Below are positions 21,732-29,629 of a stretch of DNA of 64,000 nucleotides, piece after piece. A program made the translations under genes and the position numbers. The stretch is from Ruegeria sp. HKCCSA071 (GTDB lineage Bacteria > Pseudomonadota > Alphaproteobacteria > Rhodobacterales > Rhodobacteraceae), in assembly GCF_017872555.1 (NCBI RefSeq), contig NZ_JAEDOX010000001.1, positions 620,001-684,000 of the forward strand, read 5' to 3'. The notes beneath the pieces are model-generated. The model had not been told where the DNA came from, made no database searches, and was given only the letters and a program-made list of their open reading frames with translations. Numbering within the stretch: position 1 is the first letter of the stretch; the number at the start of each line of letters is the position of its first letter.

Positions 21732-22541
21732 TTATCCTCCGTAGCTAATTGGATAAACGAGCAGAACAAGACCGCCCGCAATCAGCGCAAACCCCATTGG
21801 CCGGGTCACAGCATGCCCGATCTGGGGAAGTTTCTCCAATACCATGAACAGGGTCGCAAGACCCATCCACAACAGGCTCATGACGCCGCCCACAAATCCC
21901 AGCGCCATGAAACCCCAGCAGCATCCGACGCAGAAGGCACCAAGGCCCAGCCCCATGCGAACACCGCCCGCAAATCCGGTTTTCCAATGGCCCAAGAAAT
22001 AGGTCATCGGGGCGTGGCACACGCCATGGCAGACCTCTTTTACGCGCGAGAACTGAAACGCGCCAACCGCGATCATCAACCCGCCCGCAACCCAGCCGGA
22101 TCTGGCAATGCCCAGCATGTCGATCACGCCACCAAACAGCAAAGCCAGTTGCGTTCCCGCGATCACAGCCGCAAATCCGACCCAAACCAAAGAGTACCCT
22201 GTAAGCACACCCAGCCACCCGGCACGGGTGCCATTGGCGCTTTGGATCAGGTCGTCATAGCTGCGCAGGGTCGGAACAAGCGTCGGCAGCATCATGGCCG
22301 CCATCATGATCGCCCACATCCAGAACAGCGTGCCAAACTCGGCCATCGGCATGTACATATCCATGCGCGGGTCCATGGCAGCCATCGCCTGCCCCATGGG
22401 TCCCGGACGACCGATCAGGTCAAGATCCATGTCGCGGCCCATCGCGAACAACACCCACCATGCCCACAGGATCAGGACATAAAAGCCCAGCCACATTCCG
22501 CTGCGCAGCCAAGTACGACTCACTTCGGCCTCCCGACTCAA
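21732..22541 (-). CDS. DUF2182 integral membrane protein, predicted metal-binding
   Basis: 269 aa with about six membrane helices. Methionine-rich stretches near the N-terminus (DPRMDMYMPMAEFG, WMWAIMMAAMMLP) and cysteine/histidine motifs CHGVCHAPM (C171, C175) and CVGCCWG (C204-C208) are typical of the family and recall copper-handling proteins. Divergent from the gntR-mtoX transcript. With DUF1326 it forms a two-gene unit. A role in copper delivery or efflux is an inference from Met/Cys/His content and from the copper dependence of the MtoX family. Confidence 0.85.
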   Translation of the reverse strand: MSREAEVSRTWLRSGMWLGFYVLILWAWWVLFAMGRDMDLDLIGRPGPMGQAMAAMDPRMDMYMPMAEFGTLFWMWAIMMAAMMLPTLVPTLRSYDDLIQSANGTRAGWLGVLTGYSLVWVGFAAVIAGTQLALLFGGVIDMLGIARSGWVAGGLMIAVGAFQFSRVKEVCHGVCHAPMTYFLGHWKTGFAGGVRMGLGLGAFCVGCCWGFMALGFVGGVMSLLWMGLATLFMVLEKLPQIGHAVTRPMGFALIAGGLVLLVYPISYGG

Positions 22542-22558
22542 CTCTCTTGCTTTTCAAA

Positions 22559-22582
22559 TGTCAGACTTTTAAATGTCAGACA
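22559..22582. promoter_or_regulatory. Two TGTCAGAC repeats, candidate GntR operator
   Basis: TGTCAGAC at 22559-22566 and TGTCAGACA at 22574-22582, 15 bases apart, in the 70-base gap between the divergent DUF2182 and gntR genes. The second is a perfect TGTC-A-GACA palindrome, the kind of site bound by FadR-subfamily regulators. One element could serve both directions and so include the DUF1326/DUF2182/dmdA side. Confidence 0.6.
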
Positions 22583-22611
22583 AATAAAAATTTGCTCAGG
22601 GTCTTCTGAAC

Positions 22612-23343
22612 ATGAAAACCGCGCCTCGGAAAACCGCCGACCTGTCTGCCCAGATTGCACATGCCATCCGGGACGCGATTGTCTCAGGCGAGTTGATCGT
22701 GGATGCGCGCCTGCCCTCGGAAGCGGAACTTTCCGAGCAATTTCAAGTCTCGCGCCCAACTGTGCGTGAGGCTTTGAAACGACTGGCGGCACAATCCCTG
22801 ATCCGCACGCAGCGTGGCGCAACCGGAGGTGCGTTCGTAAACCGTCTGAGTTTCGAAGATGCCTATTCGCAGCAGATCACGACCTCGACCCTGCTGCTGT
22901 CGATGAACGCGGTCAGCTTTGATACGGCCTGCGAGGCCCGCTATGCGCTGGAGCGGGCCTGTGCCCCCCTGTCTGCCCAAAGACGAACGGCGGATCAGCT
23001 TGCCACGATGCGGGCGGAAATCTTTCGCCAGGCTCAGCCCGGTCTGACGGATGAGGCGTTTTGTGCCTCAGACGTCACCTTCCACAGGGCTTTGGTAGAC
23101 GGGGCCGACAACCCTGTCCTGTCCTATCAACTGGCTGGCGCGGTCGAGGCGATGCAGCCTTTGATGAACATGATTACCTTCACAGCTCGGTCGCGCGAAG
23201 AAATCATCGCAATGCACACCAGAATTGCGGACGCGCTTGAGGCCAGAGACGCAGATATTGTCGACACGGCGTTGGTCGACCTGGAGCATTACACACAGCA
23301 ACTGGCCCACGATGTGGCCGAACGCAAACGCAAACCGGCCTGA
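22612..23343 (+). CDS. FadR-subfamily GntR transcriptional regulator
   Basis: 243 aa. N-terminal winged helix (about 10-80) with LPSEAELSEQFQVSRPTVREALKRL, then an all-helical FCD ligand domain with the metal-binding pattern of Asp/His residues (SDVTFHRALVDGADNPVLS; AMHTRIADALEARDAD). FCD regulators usually bind small organic acids with a metal. It is upstream of mtoX on the same strand (117 bases), and two palindromic repeats lie just before it. A role as local regulator of mtoX and of the divergent genes is an inference. Confidence 0.88.
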   Translation: MKTAPRKTADLSAQIAHAIRDAIVSGELIVDARLPSEAELSEQFQVSRPTVREALKRLAAQSLIRTQRGATGGAFVNRLSFEDAYSQQITTSTLLLSMNAVSFDTACEARYALERACAPLSAQRRTADQLATMRAEIFRQAQPGLTDEAFCASDVTFHRALVDGADNPVLSYQLAGAVEAMQPLMNMITFTARSREEIIAMHTRIADALEARDADIVDTALVDLEHYTQQLAHDVAERKRKPA

Positions 23344-23460
23344 AGGCTTAGACGGAAACATACTTTCAAAGGCAGAGGTACGAGCAGGCAGAATGTCATC
23401 CGGCGCCAAGACCGGAACTCTCAATAAGAATTGAATGACAATGATTTACGGGAGGACGTT

Positions 23461-24861
23461 ATGAACAAAAGACCGGACCCAACCTTTTATCCGTCGGCCA
23501 AGCTGGCGATGGAAGGCCCCGCTGAAACGCTTGCATTCACGCTGATGCTCAGCCCCGATTTTTCGCAACCCGACGGGCTGGCAGTTGTGAATGTCGATCC
23601 GACCTCGGCCGATTTCGGGAAGATCGTGCACCAGGTGATCATGCCCGAAAAAGGCGACGAGTTTCACCATTTCGGTTGGAATGCCTGTTCCTCGTCGCTG
23701 TCACCGCTCAGCGGTCATGCGTTTCTGGAACGTCGCTATCTGATCATCCCCGGTATCCGTTCCAGCCGGATATATATCATCGATGTAAAGAACCCGCTTG
23801 AGGCGAAGATTCATAAGATCATCGAACCCGAGGAAGTCTTTGATAAAACCGGGTATTCACGACCGCACACGATCCATTGCGGGCCGGAAGGCATCTATGT
23901 CAGCACGCTGGGCGGCGGCGGCGAGGACGGCACCGATGGCCCTCCGGGTATTTTCATCATGGATTGTGAAACCTTCGAGATCATCGGGCGCTATGAGATC
24001 GAGCGCGGCGTGCAGGACAAGCACTATGATTTCTGGTGGAATCTGCCGCGCGATTACATGGTCAGTTCCGAATGGGGCCTTCCCCCGCAATTTGAAAACG
24101 GGCTGGTGGCCGCGGATCTGCTTTCGAACAAATACGGTCATCGAATCCATTTCTGGAACCTGCGCAACCGGACCAATATTCAGACCATCGATCTGGGCGA
24201 AAACCACCAGATGGCGCTGGAAATCCGGCCCGCGCATGACCCGGTCAAACAATACGGGTTCTGCGGCGTTGTCGTTGATACAACCAACCTGCAAGGCGCG
24301 ATATTTACCTGGTGGCGCAACGACGATGGCACGTTCGAAGCCAAGAAAACGATCACCATCGACCCGCAACCCGCTGATCCTGATGATCTTCCTGATCTTC
24401 TCAAGGGGTTTGCCGCGGTACCGCCACTGGTCACCGATATCGACCTGAGCCTGGATGACAAATACCTTTATGTCGCCTGCTGGGGCACCGGTGAGATGCA
24501 TCAATATGATGTGTCCGATCCGATGAACCCGACCCTTGCCGGGAAGGTCGAAATCGGAGGGATTGTCAAAAAGACCAAACATCCGAACGGTCAGACCTTT
24601 GGCTATGGCCCGCAAATGGTCGAGATCAGCCGCGATGGTAAACGCGTCTATTGGACCAATTCGCTTTATTCCACGTGGGATGATCAGTTCTATCCCGAAG
24701 AAGGCGGTGCGGCCATGGTCAAGGCGGATGTCGGCGACAATGGCGGGCTGGTTTTGGACCCGAAGTTCTGGGTCGATTTCCCCAAAGGATATCGCAGCCA
24801 CCAAATCCGGCTGGAGGGCGGAGATTGTTCAACCGACAGTTTCTGTTACCCTTCGGTCTGA
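23461..24861 (+). CDS. mtoX: Methanethiol oxidase (selenium-binding protein 56 family)
   Basis: 466-aa beta-propeller of the SBP56 family. Characterised bacterial members are copper-dependent and oxidise methanethiol to formaldehyde, hydrogen sulfide and hydrogen peroxide, usually in the periplasm. Family stretches seen: GDEFHHFGWNACSSS (H69, H70, C76), SRIYIIDVKNP, HTIHCGPEGIYVSTLG, KHYDFWWNLPRDYMVSSEWG, SLYSTWDDQFYPE and GGDCSTD. The start at 23461 has GGGAGGA six bases upstream; an in-frame ATG 30 bases earlier has none. No signal peptide is evident. The SCO1/SenC and MauG-like partners of other mtoX loci are not present here. Confidence 0.9.
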   Translation: MNKRPDPTFYPSAKLAMEGPAETLAFTLMLSPDFSQPDGLAVVNVDPTSADFGKIVHQVIMPEKGDEFHHFGWNACSSSLSPLSGHAFLERRYLIIPGIRSSRIYIIDVKNPLEAKIHKIIEPEEVFDKTGYSRPHTIHCGPEGIYVSTLGGGGEDGTDGPPGIFIMDCETFEIIGRYEIERGVQDKHYDFWWNLPRDYMVSSEWGLPPQFENGLVAADLLSNKYGHRIHFWNLRNRTNIQTIDLGENHQMALEIRPAHDPVKQYGFCGVVVDTTNLQGAIFTWWRNDDGTFEAKKTITIDPQPADPDDLPDLLKGFAAVPPLVTDIDLSLDDKYLYVACWGTGEMHQYDVSDPMNPTLAGKVEIGGIVKKTKHPNGQTFGYGPQMVEISRDGKRVYWTNSLYSTWDDQFYPEEGGAAMVKADVGDNGGLVLDPKFWVDFPKGYRSHQIRLEGGDCSTDSFCYPSV

Positions 24862-24874
24862 ATTGGAAATCCTG

Positions 24875-25525
24875 ATGACATCAACGGCTGGCCTTTGGCT
24901 GGCCGTTGTTCTGAGCGGCGCGTATCACGGGCTGAACCCCGGGATGGGCTGGCCGCTGGCGGTTTCGTCAGCCCTGATGGAGCAGCGCCAATCCGCCCTC
25001 TGGCGCGCGCTGGCAGCTTTGGCCGGCGGGCATTTTGTTGCCATGTTGGGTGTCCTTCTGCCCTTTGCCATGATGGCCGTTTTGGTCGATTATCAACGGG
25101 AAATCCGCATCGGGGCTGCGTTGATTGTCATCGCGATGGGGCTTTACATTGCGATCACCCGCCGTCACCCCCGTTTTCTGTCGCGCATACCACCCAGCAA
25201 ACTGGCGCTGTGGTCGTTTCTCGTGGCTCTTGCGCACGGGGCCGCCCTTATGCTGGTTCCGATCTATCTGGGCCTGTGCCAGCTGGATGAACTGGATGCC
25301 GGTCATCAGGCGATTTCCAAAATCATGACAACAAACGGTCTGCTGGTTCTGGGGGTCGCGGCCTTGCATACCGCCGCCATGGTTCTGGGCGGAGGGTTTC
25401 TGGCCTTCGCTGTTTATCGTTGGCTGGGGCTGCGTTTCCTGTCCCGCAGCTGGTTCAACCTTGAACTCATCTGGGCGCTCAGCCTTGTTTTGGTCGGTCT
25501 TTTGGGGCTGTGGTCGGCGGTTTAA
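24875..25525 (+). CDS. Polytopic membrane protein with HGLNPGMGWPLAV motif
   Basis: 216 aa with about six hydrophobic helices, start MTSTAGLWL 13 bases after the mtoX stop, preceded by GGAA. An early helix carries YHGLNPGMGWPLAVSSALME and the next ones GGHFVAML and ALAHGAAL; these His-Gly-Pro motifs in the first and later helices recall HupE/UreJ and RcnA-like metal transporters, but I cannot assign it to either. Co-transcription with mtoX suggests supply of a metal or export of a product (inference). Confidence 0.7.
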   Translation: MTSTAGLWLAVVLSGAYHGLNPGMGWPLAVSSALMEQRQSALWRALAALAGGHFVAMLGVLLPFAMMAVLVDYQREIRIGAALIVIAMGLYIAITRRHPRFLSRIPPSKLALWSFLVALAHGAALMLVPIYLGLCQLDELDAGHQAISKIMTTNGLLVLGVAALHTAAMVLGGGFLAFAVYRWLGLRFLSRSWFNLELIWALSLVLVGLLGLWSAV

Positions 25526-25590
25526 TCGCTTTCCTTTGGGTCGCAACACACTATCCTTAGGTGCTGATACCGCAATTCAATGAGGCCCGG

Positions 25591-25953
25591 ATGATCACGA
25601 CCCTGAATGTCATTGCCGCGTTGCTGACAATCGGTTTTGGCCTGTTCGGCTTTCTGGCACCAGCTCATACCGCCAACGCGCTGGATCTGGCACCCACCAA
25701 CAGCACCATGGGTCTGAGCGAACTGCGCGCTTCGGTCGGAGGGCTGTTTGTCGTCTCGGGCATTGCTGTCATCTGGCTGAATTCTCCGATGGCCTACACG
25801 ATGCTGGGCATTGCCTATGCCGGTGCCGCACTGGGCCGCTTCCTGTCACTGGCGCTGGATAACCCGCCTTTTTTGAAGGCAGCGACTTTTGGAGGAATCG
25901 AACTGGTGCTGGCGATATGGTTGATCGCCGCAAACTTCAATAGGGCCGCGTAA
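25591..25953 (+). CDS. DUF4345-like small membrane protein
   Basis: 120 aa with four hydrophobic helices. The pattern GLGLFGFLAPA-type start, SELRASVGGLFVVSG in the middle and a final IELVLAIWLIAAN segment resembles DUF4345. An in-frame GTG 30 bases upstream exists, but the ATG at 25591 has GAGG at suitable spacing. Function unknown. It is 65 bases after the mtoX-linked membrane gene and may be in the same transcript. Confidence 0.7.
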   Translation: MITTLNVIAALLTIGFGLFGFLAPAHTANALDLAPTNSTMGLSELRASVGGLFVVSGIAVIWLNSPMAYTMLGIAYAGAALGRFLSLALDNPPFLKAATFGGIELVLAIWLIAANFNRAA

Positions 25954-25993
25954 CGCTCTGTAATTAAAGCCAACAAAGATGTGCAATCCGGGT

Positions 25994-26022
25994 TTGCATC
26001 CGTCGCTGACCTCACCTATATA
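25994..26022 (+). promoter_or_regulatory. Promoter of ssrA
   Basis: TTGCAT (25994-25999), a 17-base spacer and TATATA (26017-26022) make a near-consensus sigma70 promoter. The predicted start near 26029 precedes the acceptor part of the permuted tmRNA. Confidence 0.7.
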
Positions 26023-26028
26023 TGAGGT

Positions 26029-26340
26029 GTCCTTCGGGACTATGGACATAAACGCGCTCGTAATAAGCGGATCGGACCCGGGGGCGGTACCCGGCGGCTC
26101 CACCAAAATCCTTCGTTTGAGGATCACGGGGCCGAAACAGGATCGACGAACGTCTAAAGGGGTAAGCTTTGTCTCGGCTGTCTGCCACCGTTACCGGCGA
26201 AAACAGTACAATTGCAAACGACAATCGTGCTCCGGTTGCAGTTGCTGCGTAAGCAGTAACAAGACCGAAACTTAAGTCCTTGCGCCTAGCCGCGTAAGGC
26301 GGGGTTCGCAGGTACCTGGCAACAGAAACCTGCACTTCCC
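26029..26340 (+). ncRNA. ssrA: tmRNA, circularly permuted two-piece form
   Basis: Rescues stalled ribosomes by trans-translation. Gene order is permuted as in other alphaproteobacteria: the acceptor piece comes first and ends in CCA at 26105, with a T-arm stem CCGGG/CCCGG and the 3' acceptor strand CGGCTCC; an intervening segment of about 22 bases follows; then the coding piece starts GGGGCCG at 26128, which pairs with CGGCTCC. The tag frame is read from about 26214: ANDNRAPVAVAA then TAA, the tag expected for Rhodobacterales. Outer limits are estimated from the promoter and the last hairpin (GCAGGT/ACCTGC). SspB, encoded 3 kb downstream, is the adaptor that delivers tagged proteins to ClpXP. 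Confidence 0.93.
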
Positions 26341-26435
26341 CCCAATATGTCTGAGATTTATGCCGCCTTTGCGCAGGTTCAGAGTTTGTTCATTCCTTTT
26401 TGCCATCGTGTTCGCAGTTGGACAGGAGCGTTGGG

Positions 26436-26867
26436 ATGACGAATTCAGAGATACTCAGATCCTGGTATTCTGAGGTATGGGAAAACGGAAACACCGAGGC
26501 GATCGATCAGTTCTTTGCGCCAGAAACCATGGCCGAGGGGCTGATCCCCGAAATGCAGGTGGGTGCAGACGATTTTCGGGATCTCGTCACGGCATTTCGC
26601 CATGTCCTGGGGGATATCAAGGTGGATTTGCCCAAGATCATCGAGAACGGCGATTGGGTATCCGCCATCCTGCATGTGCAGACGTGCCGGGCCGATAATG
26701 GTGCCCCTTTGGAGGTCACCGGTCAGGTCATGGCCCGGTTCAAAAACAATAAGATGGTCGAAGCGTATAATCATTTCGATTTCATCTCGTTTTTTGAAGA
26801 GATGGGTCAGTTTCCTGCCGACACCCTTCCGGTGTGCATGACCGGTCAGAGGCTCGACTGGGCCTGA
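26436..26867 (+). CDS. SnoaL-like polyketide cyclase family protein
   Basis: 143-aa NTF2-like protein. It begins MTNSEILRSWYSEVWENGNTEAIDQFF, the usual start of SnoaL-type ester cyclases, and has VTAFRHVLGDIKVD and a C-terminal FNHFDFIS-like strand. The start was chosen for AGGAG eight bases upstream; an in-frame ATG 36 bases earlier lacks one. Members occur as stand-alone hydrolases, isomerases or proteins of unknown role; the substrate cannot be told. It follows ssrA and is not coupled to the next gene. Confidence 0.75.
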   Translation: MTNSEILRSWYSEVWENGNTEAIDQFFAPETMAEGLIPEMQVGADDFRDLVTAFRHVLGDIKVDLPKIIENGDWVSAILHVQTCRADNGAPLEVTGQVMARFKNNKMVEAYNHFDFISFFEEMGQFPADTLPVCMTGQRLDWA

Positions 26868-26911
26868 CGGTTCAAACCGCAAACTTGACCGCCTACGTTC
26901 TTGCGCGGTAG

Positions 26912-26955
26912 CACTGACGCAGGGGGTCAGCTTGCGAACACCCCGTGAGGCGTCA
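26912..26955 (+). promoter_or_regulatory. Long inverted repeat before the chromate genes
   Basis: CTGACGC (from about 26912) pairs with GCGTCAG (ending about 26955), with an inner GGGG/CCCC pairing between them. The structure lies about 45 bases before the rhodanese-ChrB start, which has AGGAG. It may be a leader structure or the terminator of the SnoaL-like gene; no T-run follows. Confidence 0.4.
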
Positions 26956-26998
26956 GCCCAAGCTTCGCATGGATCCGAATGACTAAAGGAGACATGCT

Positions 26999-27814
26999 AT
27001 GGCTGCTCTTAACGCCATCACACCAACCCAATTGAGCCGATTGATCGGAACGCCTCAGGCGCCTGTTCTGATCGACATACGCACCGACGCGGATTTCAGT
27101 GAGGACCCGCGGCTGATACCGGGATCAACTCGCTTACCGCACACTGAAATCGACGCGATGACTCGTCTGATTGGCAACGACCCTTGTGTAATTATCTGCC
27201 ACAAAGGCAAAAAGCTGAGTCAGGGGGCGGCGTCCTGGCTGCGCGGGATGGGCAAAAACGCCGAACATCTGGAAGGCGGGTTTGAAGGGTGGCACGAGCA
27301 GCGCGAGGCGCCGTTGATCCCACAGTCGATTCTGCCGGCGCCCATTAATGGCAGCACATTGTGGGTTACGCGCCAAAGGCCCAAAATTGACCGTATCGCC
27401 TGCCCCTGGCTGATCCGCCGGTTTGTTGACCGCAATGCACGGTTCCTTTTCGTCGCGTCGGAAGAAGTTCAGGGAGTCGTTGATCATTTTGATGCCACCC
27501 CCTTTGACGTTCCGAATGCATTTTGGACACATCAGGACAGCGGCTGCACATTTGACACGATGATCCGGGCATTTGACCTGCGAACCGAGGCGCTTGAGCG
27601 TATGGCCCGGATCATACGCGCTGCGGATACCGACCAGCACGATCTGGCCCCGGAAGCCGCTGGGTTGCTGGCGTTCTCGGTTGGTTTGTCCCGCCAGTAT
27701 CGCGATGATCATGCTCAGCTTGAAGCTGGGTTGCACCTTTATGATGCCCTGTTCCGCTGGGCACGCGACGGATTTGATGAAAAGCATGACTGGCCATCGG
27801 GTCATGGCGCATGA
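26999..27814 (+). CDS. chrB: Rhodanese-ChrB fusion protein
   Basis: 271 aa in two parts. Residues 1-105 are a rhodanese domain with catalytic loop ICHKGKKLS (C67). Residues ~120-265 are the ChrB C-terminal domain, seen in the diagnostic RPKIDRIACPWLIRRFVDRNA. ChrB-type proteins act as chromate-sensing regulators or help in chromate resistance. It overlaps chrA by four bases (ATGA), so the two form one unit. Rhodanese at the N-terminus in place of the DNA-binding part suggests an enzymatic rather than a regulatory role here (inference). The start has AAAGGAG seven bases upstream. Confidence 0.88.
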   Translation: MAALNAITPTQLSRLIGTPQAPVLIDIRTDADFSEDPRLIPGSTRLPHTEIDAMTRLIGNDPCVIICHKGKKLSQGAASWLRGMGKNAEHLEGGFEGWHEQREAPLIPQSILPAPINGSTLWVTRQRPKIDRIACPWLIRRFVDRNARFLFVASEEVQGVVDHFDATPFDVPNAFWTHQDSGCTFDTMIRAFDLRTEALERMARIIRAADTDQHDLAPEAAGLLAFSVGLSRQYRDDHAQLEAGLHLYDALFRWARDGFDEKHDWPSGHGA

Positions 27815-29064
27815 AACCTTCGACACTGGACCTTTTCAAGGTATTCGGACGGATCGGCCTTTTGTCATTTGGGGGGCCCGCTGCCCAGATCTCGCTGATG
27901 CATCAGGAACTGGTCGAGCACAGGCCCTGGCTGGATGAACAGACCTATCTGCGCGCGCTTTCCTTGTGCATGTTGCTGCCCGGTCCCGAGGCAATGCAAT
28001 TAGCAACCTACGCAGGCTGGCGCTTGCGCGGCGTCGCGGGCGGGCTGATTGCGGGCAGCCTGTTCGTGTTGCCGGGGGCGTTTGTCATTACTGTTCTGGT
28101 CGCGCTTTATTCAGCATTCGGCGACGTTCCACTGGTGCAATCCGCATTTACCGGCATCAAGGCGACCGTCATCGTGATCGTCCTGCAAGCCCTGCGCAAG
28201 CTGTCAGGTAAGGCGCTGACGGATACGGAACATCGTGTCATCGCGGGTCTGTCGTTTCTGTCGATCTTTCTGTTCGACCTGCCCTTCCCGCTGATCATTC
28301 TGATCGCGGCCCTGTGGGGATATTTGCGTTACCAAGGACCTATTGAAGCAGCCGCACCGCAGGACACGCCGGACTTTGCCCGCTCGGCCCGAACGATAGC
28401 GATCTGGTTGCCGCTTTGGCTGGGGCCGCTTGTTGCGTTAACACTCAGCGGCCACCAATTGCTCAGCGATCTGGGGTGGTTCTTTGCCCGTCTGGCTGTC
28501 GTGACCTTTGGCGGTGCCTATGCCGTTCTGGCCTACATGTCGCAAACGGTTGTGGATCAGTACCACTGGATCAGTGCAGACCAGATGATCGACGGATTGG
28601 GGCTGGCAGAAACCACCCCCGGACCACTGATACTGGTTACGCAGTTCGTCGCCATGCTGGCGGGCCAGATCAACGGTGGGTTCTCATTGGCGCTTGCAGC
28701 GGGCGCTGTCGCGCTATGGGCAACGTTTGTGCCCTGCTTTTTGTGGATTTTCCTGACGGCCCCCTATCTTGATCGGTTGGCCTCGCGCCCCCGCCTGTCT
28801 GCCGCCCTTCACGGCATCACCGCCGCTGTTGTCGGAGTGATTCTCAACCTTTCCGTGTGGTTTGCCCTGAATGTTCTTTTCGAATCGGTGCCAGACATAA
28901 ATTTGGGTCCGGCGGCAATACCCGTGCCCCAAGTGTCTTCGCTGGACAGCCCGGCTCTTGCATTAACCTTTATCGCTGGCATATTGATATTTCGACTTAA
29001 ATTGGGGATTGGTACGGTGCTGTTTCTGATGTCATTGGCGGGACTGGCTGCACACAATATCTGA
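27811..29064 (+). CDS. chrA: Chromate transporter ChrA (CHR family)
   Basis: 417-aa inner-membrane protein with two homologous halves, each about six helices. The family signature appears in both halves: FGRIGLLSFGGPAAQISLMH with MLLPGPEAMQLATY in the first, and LAVVTFGGAYAVLAYMSQ with LAETTPGPLILVTQFVAMLAG in the second. It exports chromate driven by the proton gradient. It could also carry sulfate-like anions, which would fit the sulfur genes nearby (inference). Confidence 0.93.
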   Translation: MKPSTLDLFKVFGRIGLLSFGGPAAQISLMHQELVEHRPWLDEQTYLRALSLCMLLPGPEAMQLATYAGWRLRGVAGGLIAGSLFVLPGAFVITVLVALYSAFGDVPLVQSAFTGIKATVIVIVLQALRKLSGKALTDTEHRVIAGLSFLSIFLFDLPFPLIILIAALWGYLRYQGPIEAAAPQDTPDFARSARTIAIWLPLWLGPLVALTLSGHQLLSDLGWFFARLAVVTFGGAYAVLAYMSQTVVDQYHWISADQMIDGLGLAETTPGPLILVTQFVAMLAGQINGGFSLALAAGAVALWATFVPCFLWIFLTAPYLDRLASRPRLSAALHGITAAVVGVILNLSVWFALNVLFESVPDINLGPAAIPVPQVSSLDSPALALTFIAGILIFRLKLGIGTVLFLMSLAGLAAHNI

Positions 29065-29140
29065 TCAATCCGATCATACCTGCCCTTTCGTTTCCGAACA
29101 AAACCCCTATGCTGAGCTTAACCACTTTTGAGGATGACAC

Positions 29141-29602
29141 ATGTCGCAAGGCATCGACTACGGCAACCTGATGCACACCGCCATGCGCGGGCTCATCAAG
29201 ACTGTGCTAACGGATGTTTCGAAATCAGGCCTGCCCGGGGCGCATCACTTTTTCATTACCTTCGACACACGCGAAGATGGTGTGGATATCGCCGATTGGC
29301 TGCGCGACCGGTATCCGGAAGAAATGACAATCGTCATGCAGCACTGGTTTGAAAACCTCGAGGTTGGAGAGAACGGATTCGCCATTACCCTCAATTTCGG
29401 GGACGCACCGGAGCCGCTTTACATCCCCTATGGCGCGATCAAGACCTTTGTCGACCCATCGGTGGAGTTTGGACTGCGGTTCGAAAGCCCCGATGACGAA
29501 GATGAGGACGATTATGTTGCAGATGACTTGATCGAGGTCGAAGAGGAAGAAGAGGCGCATCACGACGCCGATATCGTGTCGCTGGACAGCTTCCGCAAAT
29601 AA
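29141..29602 (+). CDS. sspB: ClpXP adaptor SspB, alphaproteobacterial type
   Basis: 153 aa. The substrate-binding domain spans about 5-115 (DYGNLMHTAMRGLIKTVL, GAHHFFITFDTREDGVDI, LNFGDAPEPLYIPYGAIKTF, DPSVEFGLRF). An acidic linker (about 117-145, many Glu and Asp) leads to a C-terminal ClpX-docking tail (VSLDSFRK). It delivers ssrA-tagged proteins to ClpXP. The tmRNA gene is about 3 kb upstream on the same strand. Confidence 0.94.
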   Translation: MSQGIDYGNLMHTAMRGLIKTVLTDVSKSGLPGAHHFFITFDTREDGVDIADWLRDRYPEEMTIVMQHWFENLEVGENGFAITLNFGDAPEPLYIPYGAIKTFVDPSVEFGLRFESPDDEDEDDYVADDLIEVEEEEEAHHDADIVSLDSFRK

Positions 29603-29629
29603 GCCTTTGAGCCCCGCAGGGCGCAGGGT

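Noticed and set aside
21615-22769. 384-codon open frame antisense to the DUF2182 gene
   Set aside because: Runs through two real genes and a control region; unusual His/Arg/Gln content.
23857-24804. 315-codon open frame antisense to mtoX
   Set aside because: mtoX has strong family likeness and a good ribosome binding site; the antisense frame has neither.
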